The notes below the pieces were generated by a model. That model searched no databases. It was not told the DNA's origin and saw only the letters and a program-made list of their open reading frames with translations. Position numbers and translations under genes: made by a program. Of a stretch of 64,000 bases of DNA, positions 55,765-64,000 are shown in pieces (within the stretch, counting starts at the first letter, position 1; each line of letters starts with the position of its first letter). Source of the stretch: Setomelanomma holmii (Eukaryota; Ascomycota; Dothideomycetes; Pleosporales; Phaeosphaeriaceae); NCBI GenBank assembly GCA_010015745.1, contig ML978207.1:1-64000 (forward strand). The letters run 5' to 3'.

Positions 55765-56656
55765 GCTCCGTCGTTGCGACCGGGGAAGCCTTCACAGGTT
55801 GAGTATTCCTTTGCAATGATAGTGTGAAGTCACGTCCATTGTACTGTACGGAGCCAGCCATTATAGTTCCCGATGCAGACAGCGCTTCGATAGCGATGCG
55901 TGCGCGAACCTGGCGGGTTCGTGCTGCCTGCTGAGGTCTTTTCATCTATGTTGTGCAGGCGGCTGCGCGCGTGAATGACGGTTCTGTTCAGGGTCCGGTG
56001 AAGATATATCAGAGCTCCTGCTGCCACTCTGATGAATTGTGCCGTCGCCAGCACTTTTTTGTCGATGACGCTGCCTTTGACAGTGCGTTGAGGAAGAAGC
56101 AACTGGGGCAAGATAGTGGAGAGTGACGGGTATTGCGAGGTTGAGATAGACTGGTGGTGCTCTATGTGGACTGCTGTCGAGATGTTCGAGCACGATATTG
56201 GTGATGCGCAGACTGAGCGAACATGCAATAGTTAGCTGTTCCCATTCGAAGAGACTAGTATCGTACCTTGGTTAGAGAAGAAGTCTTTCTTACCACTCAT
56301 TAAGTGTCGGTCTTGAAATGACCTGCTGTCAAAAGCGCGGTCCGATGTATGTTACGGGGCGAAGAGATGTTCAGACCTGAAGCCCGGGCTGTCGACGGAG
56401 TTGCAGCTGAGATACAAGGAGCAGTACATTCTTTCACGGCTGGAAAGATCTCGCTGAATCATTTGTGCCTTATGGAAAGCTGAATATGTAGTCAATGTGA
56501 AACTTTGTATAACGCAGACGCAGCTCAACAAAGTAACGAAGAGACAACACATAGAGTTTAAGGAAAGCAAGGGAGAAAGAACGAGTCGCATTTGGTCGAA
56601 CTATCGTGCTCGCAAGCAACAATGACTGCGTGTCTATCCAGCCACTCCTTTGTGCC
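55765..56656. other. Intergenic, no gene seen
   Basis: About 900 bases with short frames only. Confidence 0.5.
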
Positions 56657-57136
56657 TTACATGAGCAAACTGTTCAGGAGATTGGCAACATCCGTGTGCC
56701 ATTCTCGACCGATGACAACGGCCTCTGAAGTATCGTTGATGTCTGTTTCGGGAGTTTCTGCTTCGGGACTTTCGGGATTCTCATCGAAGTCGGAGACGCT
56801 CGCAGCGCGTATTTCGTGGTCAGCATGCTCATCTCCGTTCATGAGGCTGTCCGTTCGACCTCGAGACCTCTTGACAAGCACCCATCCTTCTTCATCCTTT
56901 GTCTCAGTAGCCGTGGCGTCCCGAATGGCTGTTGCGTGGTTCATGGTAGACCAGTTGTCACGCACTTCGTAGTCGGTATAGATGGCGCACCAGCAGTTCC
57001 TCTCCAAGTCTTTGTAAACGTCATCATCATCGTTATCGTAGCGGTCGCGATAGGCATTCCTCCTGAAGTTGAAGACCCAGTACTTGTTGTCAAAGCTATC
57101 ATCCTCTTGTCCATGGTCAGCACTCAGCCCAAGCAT
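56657..57136 (-). CDS. Small acidic hypothetical protein
   Basis: ATG at 57136, 159 residues. The N-terminal half holds an aromatic and acidic stretch (NKYWVFNFRRNAYRDRYDND, then DLERNCWCAIYTDYE); the C-terminal half is acidic and disordered (DFDENPESPEAETPETDIND) and ends in a hydrophobic helix (DVANLLNSLLM). A possible GT-AG intron just upstream could add a first exon from the 57,180-57,330 region, so the 5' end is uncertain. No family recognised. Confidence 0.5.
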   Translation of the reverse strand: MLGLSADHGQEDDSFDNKYWVFNFRRNAYRDRYDNDDDDVYKDLERNCWCAIYTDYEVRDNWSTMNHATAIRDATATETKDEEGWVLVKRSRGRTDSLMNGDEHADHEIRAASVSDFDENPESPEAETPETDINDTSEAVVIGREWHTDVANLLNSLLM

Positions 57137-57600
57137 GAGTGTGGCACACGTGTACCGGTCTGCTTTTAGTCATCGAGAAGATCATGCGAAGAGCTTCCAT
57201 GCTGGGCGATGAAGTACTCTTCCTCGATGACCTCCACGGCTTCTCGATAAGAACGCATGCTTCGGATGTTCTGCGGCCACGAACATGAAGCTCTGTTGAT
57301 CGAAGAACTGCCGTGGTTCTTGCGTCCGGCATGGTGGCGTCGGCATCGGTCCTGTCGCTTCTGAAGGGTGCGGATGGTCATTGTAGTAGCCGAAATTGCA
57401 CTCGGGACTGTGGGTGGGTAAATTGTATGTGTAAACATATATGCCGGTAACGTTGTGTGGCGTTGATGTGGTAGAAGAGAAGATGACGGATGAAACAACA
57501 GTATGGTCATAGAGACTGGTGTTAAAACAGTAAAGAGCGCGCATGCGCATTGAATCGAAAGGAAGTCGCAAAGATGAGATCTATGGCAAGTGCTCTTCAT
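57137..57600. other. Intergenic or undefined exon region
   Basis: Several overlapping minus-strand frames are open here (for example the one ending EVIEEEYFIAQHGSSSHDLL at 57,166). One may be an upstream exon of the small acidic protein gene, but no choice can be defended. Confidence 0.35.
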
Positions 57601-58549
57601 TCATTTTTCGAAGGCGCCGTTACTCATCTTTACTTCGTACTCCAGATCAGGCTGAAATTCCCAGTAAAGACTCTCCGGATCGCTCGCCATTTTGAACGTG
57701 TATGCTGCCGCTTCGTCATCGACCAAGACCTTGGGAATGCCATTGGCGGCTGCCGCTTCAACCATGAGTTGAATCTCGCAGGAGCGCTCCATAAGTGTGT
57801 ATAGGTAAGCAGCTTCGTCGACGGTACCTCCTACTGTCTGTTTTGCGTCAGCATCAAGCACGAGCTGAGATGAGAATGCTCAAGCTTACCAGCAAACCGT
57901 GATTCCGCAGGATTAGCCCTTTACCTTTAGAGCCTAAAGCGGCAGCAAGGCGGGCACCCTCCTCTTCGCTGAACACGACACCTCCAAATTCGTTGTACAC
58001 GGCTTGGGCGTCGCCGTAAAAGTAAGTCACGTCCTGGTTAATCATGTCGAGCTTTCGCGCAAAAGCACTCCAGGCTTTGCCTGCCTTACCGTGGCAATGA
58101 CATGCCGCTGCGACATCTGGACGAGTCTTGTGGACCGCGGAGTGGATGAGGAAGCCCGCAGCGTTGGCAGGCCTCGTCTTGTTGCCTCCAACTACTTTCC
58201 CATCATAGTCAACTAGGACCATGTCTGAGGCCTTCAGCATCGCGAAATGCTTTCCTAGTGGGTTTGTCCAGAAGGTGTGAGGGTGCTCGGGATCGCGAAC
58301 TGAGATGTGCCCACTCATGCCTTCGGTAAATCCTTTGCGCGCGAATACTCGAAACGCGCCAGCCATATGCGACAGTATCCAAGCGCGGTGCTTGTCATAG
58401 GACGAGAATAGCGGGATACCAGGCAGACAGACGCCTTGCGAGATAGCCTGAAGTGGTGTCAACTCCTTCTCGTCGTTCTTGGAGCGCGGAACAAGCTGCT
58501 TCGCTTGCGGGACATCGGGAGAGTCGACGGTTACAGCTGAGGGTGCCAT
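57601..58549 (-). CDS. Class II aldolase/adducin domain protein
   Basis: Two exons (58549-57890 and 57837-57601) with a 52-nt intron give 298 residues; the join reads NHGLL-TVGGTVDEAAYL. The fold has the class II aldolase zinc ligands: H151 and H153 in ACHCHGKAG and H217 in LRNHGLL. The Gly-rich phosphate-binding loops are TEGMSGHISVRD and TNPLG. The family includes fuculose- and ribulose-phosphate aldolases and epimerases; fungal members of this length are usually of unknown substrate, and a role in sugar or aldehyde metabolism is inferred. It is cytosolic by lack of a targeting signal. Confidence 0.9.
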
Positions 58550-59593
58550 GTTGTCGAAAGAGGGAGTTGAGCTAACTGTGGATGAGTGTGAAGGTCAATT
58601 GGGAATCAATGGCGAGATGATCAATAGATAGGCATCGGCAAGAAGCAGCCGCGCTATCTGCATTGGTGCCGATAGGGCGTCGTGGAGGCATGGTGTTGAG
58701 TTCGTTGACGGCTGCGGGGTCTACCCGGAGATAACGTCCACATACGCCCCAGTCGCTCACCAGCCTCGATGGCAAATTTTGCTGAAGGACTCCCTCTTCT
58801 CTACGGTAGATATGTGAGAGTGCAAAGGAATGAGGTCACTTCTCTATCATGGGAACGAATCTCTAGGCGAAGAATATCGAGCCTACTCTCGGTGTGGTTG
58901 AGGAAGCTGCGAGCCACGCGCCTGCGCACTATTGTTATCGATGCATACGCCGCATCTCGAGGGCACGCCTCTTCTGTACCAACGGTCACCTAGCGACTCT
59001 TCGTTTTGATCGTTACCTTGTCGCTCGGCATAACGTTGCTACCTACTAATGTCGTCGTGTCCGAAGCCTCCCAAAATAGCATGCATATCGCATTTCGCGT
59101 CACCGTGTACTACTCACGACCAGCCTCACATACCCATGTATATCAATTCATCACAGACGTTCTGCCATAAAACAGTTTGCTTGACATCGCGCAACATCAG
59201 GCTCACAGCTAGGCCGATATCATTCAGACAATGACATTCCTGGCTAAAGCTTGAACCTAACTCGAGGGCAAGACGCGAGGATGAGGGCGTGCCACCAGGC
59301 ACCAGCGCTGCACAGCTGAGGCGAGCTTACTAGCCAAGTATAACTCACCATCTGACCGGCCAGGTATGGGGCACCAATCAGATCGTTGTGCGCACTTGCG
59401 TTCCATCTGCGTTCTGCGCACGTTGATCTCTTTTATATGCATGCAGATGCTTTCGAGGTTTTGAGAGCATTTGCAGTTGGCCATCGCGCTATCGACAACC
59501 CAGTGCGATACGTCTTCGCAACGATAATTTTGCATAAAAGCTGTCTATCTTTCTTCGACTTCGTACCATCGAGATCCAATTCCTAGAGTCGGA
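58550..59593. other. Divergent intergenic region
   Basis: About 1 kb between the aldolase gene (-) and the zinc-finger gene (+). It should hold both promoters. No gene is recognised. Confidence 0.5.
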
Positions 59594-62352
59594 ATGCAGG
59601 GCACACAAGCTTCCGTATCAATACGGAGAAGACTGGGACACTGCTCAATGGACGACACGACAAAGATGGAACTTCTGGCGCAAGACGAATTCGAAGACGG
59701 TTAGTCGTATACTATGACACTTGTAATGTTACTAAGATCATACAGTACCGCGCTGGATAGGCAACCCTTTCTCACCAAGCGAAGGAGAACTGGAGCACGA
59801 AACTGACGATGACATACGCGAATCGTCTTATACAAGTGCACCAAAAAGCTATTCAAGTAATCAGCTGCTCTTCCCACAATCAGCAACAAAGCCCAGGCCA
59901 TCACCAATTTACAAAGACAAACGCATTGAAGAGCATTGGCTGTTTCTCAAATCCGTCCCGGAACTCCAAACAGACCGGCTGCCTCCTCTAAGTCGATGCC
60001 CGTCACTCATGAGCGGAGGGACGTTGAGCAGCCGGAACTCGTCGACCCGATCCACCAGATCGTCCGTATGGGATACAATTGAACAGACGAACGTGGATCA
60101 GGGAAGCGCATGCACGATAATGAACTGTTCATGCTCTCAAGGCGACGACGCTCACGCCTTGTCGGCTGTCTCCGTGGAGAAGCTTTCTCTAGAATGCCCA
60201 GTGCTATCAGTTGACCACCATTGGTCGAGGTCCAACCGAGTAGTGGAGGAAGAGCGAATTGTTTTCAAGCGTTTCACCGGCGTCCTCAACTGCAATTTCT
60301 GTTCTAAAGAGGCAGCACCACCCATCGAGCCTTTTGATGATGTCGAACTCTTCTTGGCTCACCTCACCAGCGAACATGGTGCCAGTCATACAACTTCGGG
60401 TAACACAAGAATAGAGAAACACTCGCGCAGTCTTAGCTTCGACGGTCCCATCGCTTGCTGTTCTGTATGCACAGAACCATTCAGCATTCAAGGATTCTAC
60501 GACCACCTGCCAGGATGCATCCTTCGTGCAGTAATCAGAAACGAAGATCAGTGCGTCAGTAGCGATATCATTAATTATCCCGATCATGACCTTGGCAAGC
60601 ATACAGATCATTCTGTTGAAGCCAACGGCAGCTTTCTGCCGCTACTTATTCTACAGGGACCGAACGTAGCCGAAACGGAAGAATCACGTCTTTCATTGGC
60701 GCAGGCACCCGTCGAGCCTCTTGAGGTCGAATGCGGAGATACAGAATCTATCACGATGTCTGCTCGATGCTTATCTCTCACTTCCTCGCAAGCTGTCGAT
60801 TCTTCGGAAGAAGAAACAGACTGGACAGAGGAACAAACATCGAGGGAAAGCTCACCAGGCATTTCGCAAGTACCACGGAGATTGTCACCAACCAAGCGAA
60901 GCATCGTAGATAACGTCATGCGAGATTTTCAGCGTCTGTTCAATCAATCCTTGCGAGCTCACACGACTGGCGCATCTTCCTCTGGGTCATCCAACGGCCC
61001 CAATGGTTGCTGGTCTAGCAATACATCAACATACTCAACATCTTCATTCGCATCACGCAAGCGCAGTCTGAGTGGTGGCGGGTCGACACCTCCAGACGAT
61101 GACGAAGATGAGTCAAACAAACGCAGGAGACCCTACAGCAAGCCCGACAGCAAGAACGGTGGGGCAGAGCTCAGGTATGCCTGTCCCTACTATAAGCGCA
61201 ATCCTGGCAGACATCAGACGTACACATCATGTCGAGATCCGGGCTTCACGACTGTTGCCAGACTCAAGTATGTACCCGCTGGTCGCGATTCTGGCTTCCA
61301 CTCATATCTCTAGGGAGCATCTATATCGCCGCCACCTCCTGCCTCCTCAGTGTCATCGCTGCTGTACTACCTTCTCGACCGAAGTCGCTCTACGAGAGCA
61401 CCAGCGCGACCCTGCCGGCTGTGACGTACAAGCACAAGTACCACTTGAGGGTTTCGATAAAGATCAAGAACGGCGACTGAAGAGTAAGAAGAAGAGCCAG
61501 AATTACATGACCGAGGATGAGAAGTGGAAGGTCGTCTATCGTATCCTATTCCCAGATGACGCAGAGACAGATATACCCACACCCTACATCGAATACCAGC
61601 CTTGTACAGGTCAGGTGGTCGAGCCATCGAACGTCGTGCGATTTCAACAATTCTCACGGCTAGAGTTGCCGCGTCTTGTGCGGCGGACGCTCGAAGCCGT
61701 CGTCGAGCAAGAGGCACAGCCCTTGGAAGATAGGTTGAAGGAGCGCCTCGTCGATATCGTCAAGGAGTGCCAGACTCAGCTGGTCTCGATGTTTCAAACA
61801 CTCGACGGCTCTAACATCAGACCAGACGCCCAACCCATTTCTTCAGCCGTCGCGCCGCCGACGGCACCTCCTGCGTCTGAGCCTACCAACGATCCGTGGG
61901 CATCAGTCGTCGAACGTCAGGGTGGTACCATGTTTCAAGACTTCGACACATCCTTGAACAATACGATTCGCCCTAGCCTTGCGAACGCAGCTCCGGACTT
62001 CCAGATGACAGTCGCGATGCCAAAGCATCCTACGTCCTCGAACTCATCAGACTCAGGATACGACTCCACCTGGCCCGCCGGGCGGACACCAGCGCTCAGT
62101 ACCAATGCTGAAACTTCAGCTCACATACATACGGTATTGCCCACGGATGAGTATTATGCCATGATCCCGCAGAACGACCACTCCACGGACATGTACGAGC
62201 TTGCCAACTTTGCGTCCGCGCCAATATCGAATGCGGAGTTTGATATATATTCTGGTGCGAACGATTGGCACTTCGTTGGCCCCTGGACAGACACGTTCGA
62301 TGAGAGGGCACTGCAGGCGGCGGACAACGCGGATATGGTCTGGAATCGATAG
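59594..62352 (+). CDS. C2H2-type zinc-finger protein
   Basis: Three exons (59594-59699, 59746-61267, 61314-62352) with two 46-nt introns give 888 residues in continuous frame; a second in-frame ATG at 59648 has a better context and would shorten it by 18. The N-terminal half is acidic and Ser-rich with two degenerate zinc-binding segments (NCNFCSKEA to HLTSEH; ACCSVCTEPF to DHLPGC). The centre has a nuclear signal (NKRRRPYSK) and the conserved fungal module ELRYACPYYKRNPGRHQ, SCRDPGF, ARLKEHLYRRH, CHRCCTTF, LREHQ. The second intron falls inside this module (AA|G of LKEH). The C-terminal part (KWKVVYRILFPDD, then Pro/Ser-rich) is typical of the same family of fungal C2H2-domain proteins, possibly transcription regulators. 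That role is inference. Confidence 0.85.
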
Positions 62353-63230
62353 CGAGACTCTGCGAGACAAGCTGAATCCTCTGATGAGGATACACAGACA
62401 TCATCCTAAGGCGAACGATGAAGTCTTCCCTACGCATTCATCACGAGATACAGTCCAACCCCGCATTGTTCTCAACTTCGTGCTTATGGCTCTGTGCGAG
62501 CTTTCATTCGCGAATGACGCTGTCGTACCCTGGTCTTAGCAATCTCGGAACTCGAGCCGTGGTCTTCCTATTGGCCAAAATGAGCATGACCCATACGGTT
62601 CGGGAAAAAGCATTTCGATATCACCAAGAAGAAACACGAACTGTGCAAATTGTCCTCGCTTCTTGTTTCACAGCCGAAAGCCTCGCAAACCTTGCCGCAC
62701 GAAATCTCCTCGACTAGCTCGGATGTGGGTCTGATCGCGGTTAAACTTTCCATTCCAATCAACATTTCGCGAACGCGCCTCGATGGCTCAGCGCAGCGCA
62801 ACACCATGAACACAAGACCGTTGCAAGAACATATACTGCTTCCAAATCCCTTGCCCACACGGAGCTGTTATCGTGACAATTTAATGTACTGCGCCTCACT
62901 CAACGTCACCCTCAGCTGCCACAGCACAAGGATGGCACCCTAAAAAGCCAAGCTCACAAGCGCCCGCAAGCCAAGTCCCCACGGCCCCAGTCGCTCTAGC
63001 CCAAGCGATCAGCCACATTCCGTCCACAAGCGGGGCTAGCGTGGCGTGATGACTCTTGCTCACCGCTGAGATCATCTGCCCTGCCATTCTGCAATCAAAG
63101 GCAGGTGAGATAAAGAGCAATCACTTCCCGCCGAGATCCGAGCTTATACCTACAGCTTCAAACTCACTGTTCGAGACCTCGAAACCAGAAACTACACGCC
63201 CTTGCGCATCAAAACAAACACATAGCAAAC
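62353..63230. other. Intergenic, no gene seen
   Basis: About 880 bases; short frames only. The right end is the promoter of the small gene at 63231. Confidence 0.5.
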
Positions 63231-63522
63231 ATGCAGTCCAACCCAGACCCCAACAAGCCCGACTACGTCGACCAGGCGTTTTCCGCCGGCGCGAAGAAAT
63301 TCGGCGGCGCGCAGGGCCAGAAGATGGCTGGTGATCGCGCCAAGAGCGAGAAGATTGTGCGTCACTCCACCTCGCCATGCTCGGTGTCAGAGCCACGCGA
63401 AATGAATGCGCCTTGATGAGATGAAGTCTTGTGCTAATATTCATTGTGAACAGACCGACGGCCTGCGCAAGATCTTTGAGAAGGTCACCGGCAAGAAGGT
63501 GTCGAGCAAGATCTCAAACTAA
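63231..63522 (+). CDS. Small conserved-type hypothetical protein, 64 residues
   Basis: Exon 1 (63231-63356) encodes MQSNPDPNKPDYVDQAFSAG to DRAKSEKI; a 97-nt intron (63357-63453, GTGCGT ... GAACAG) is followed by exon 2 (63454-63522), TDGLRKIFEKVTGKKVSSKI and a stop. The leader ends CAAACATG. The product is small, basic and amphipathic, with Gly-rich AGAKKFGGAQGQK. Short, charged, Gly/Lys-rich fungal proteins of this kind are often stress-related, but that is only a hint. Confidence 0.7.
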
Positions 63523-63815
63523 AGCTTGCGACGCAATTGTGCGCAACACCGTCGCGCATGGACCATTCAGGCAGCTGGATGTGAAGCAGAGGAACGGCGG
63601 AAGCGGATAATGCTCGTAGAGATGTGATGAGATGACAATGATACCCTGATACCCTCTTACCACTACGAGTCCCATGACTATTTGCACAATGTCCTTGAAT
63701 GAAGTGGATCATTGCTGATACCGCAAGAAACGACTGGCCGACCTATATTGCTGACAGCTTACGCTCTCGTCTATCCAAGGGCGCAGTACTTCCATTACAA
63801 ACAGGCCGATGCCCC
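63523..63815. other. Convergent intergenic spacer
   Basis: About 290 bases between two convergent genes; no feature beyond presumed 3' ends. Confidence 0.4.
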
Positions 63816-64000
63816 TCAAAAAATATCTTCAAGCCCTTCATTCTCCCACTTCGTCTCCCCCTTGGCCACTTTGTCTCTTATCTGCCAATAATCATGATTA
63901 AACACCCAGTAATCTTCCCCGGTAGTTTCACATTTCCCCTTGGAGAACCACCGCGGTACAAAGTGCTCGCCGTTTGTCTCTCTCTGTCTTCTAGTCGCGC
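63816..64000 (-). CDS. Oxysterol-binding protein homologue, C-terminal end (partial)
   Basis: The minus strand is open from the window edge to TGA at 63816-63818, giving 61 residues. The order ATRRQRETNGEHFVPRWFSK, a TGEDYWVF turn, HDYWQIRDKVA and a final LEDIF matches the end of the ORD domain in oxysterol-binding protein relatives, where a PRWF motif, a YW turn and a terminal D-I-F are usual. Such proteins move sterols or phosphoinositides between membranes. The start and lipid-binding lid lie beyond the right edge. Confidence 0.75.
   Translation of the reverse strand, partial: ATRRQRETNGEHFVPRWFSKGKCETTGEDYWVFNHDYWQIRDKVAKGETKWENEGLEDIF

Noticed and set aside
1..64000. CRISPR array, prophage or bacterial operon
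   Set aside because: Introns, gene types and pogo transposons are fungal; no regularly spaced repeats were seen.

Overview
The window looks like a chromosome segment of a filamentous ascomycete (Pezizomycotina; a Dothideomycete is my best guess, not proven). The evidence is many short GT-AG introns (about 45-60 nt) with CTAAC/CTGAC-type branch sites, intron-poor long genes, a secreted GH18 chitinase with a huge Ser/Pro linker, a secreted alpha-carbonic anhydrase, fungal 7-TM rhodopsin-like and DHA1 transporter genes, and pogo-type transposons carrying nonsense changes of the kind repeat-induced point mutation (RIP) makes.

Layout. 0-10 kb: an SDR oxidoreductase (-), an alpha-carbonic anhydrase (-), about 3 kb without a recognisable gene, then a three-exon modular chitinase (+). 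10-16 kb: a C-terminally anchored membrane protein (+), a broken secreted-protein gene and an acidic secreted protein (+). 16-26 kb: a 1940-residue Dbl-homology/PH-like protein (-) divergent from an unusual protein joining an E2-like UBC fold, a possible zinc site, an F-box-like segment and an RG-rich tail (+). 26-28.5 kb: a DHA1 MFS transporter (-) and a possible small ORF.

28.5-56 kb is a decayed compartment. It holds a DUF4419 pseudogene, a 2-kb tandem duplication of a basic nuclear-type protein with one copy intact and one broken, a SnoaL-like secreted-protein pseudogene, several unnamed relics, two pogo/Fot-type transposons only six bases apart (one containing an assembly gap), a decayed three-intron gene, and an intact F-box gene beside a decayed one. 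Intact genes among these include two small hypotheticals (36.3-37.3 kb), a four-TM protein (39.5 kb), a six-exon rhodopsin-like membrane protein (43.6 kb) and the F-box protein (52.8 kb).

56-64 kb returns to ordinary gene density: a small acidic protein (-), a class II aldolase/adducin protein (-), a three-exon zinc-finger protein (+), a 64-residue two-exon protein (+), and the C-terminal end of an oxysterol-binding-protein homologue (-) running off the right edge.

No tRNA, rRNA, CRISPR array or recognisable metabolic gene cluster was seen. Function calls rest on motif recognition by eye. Splice sites were placed by hand, checked for GT-AG ends and for frame across each junction.
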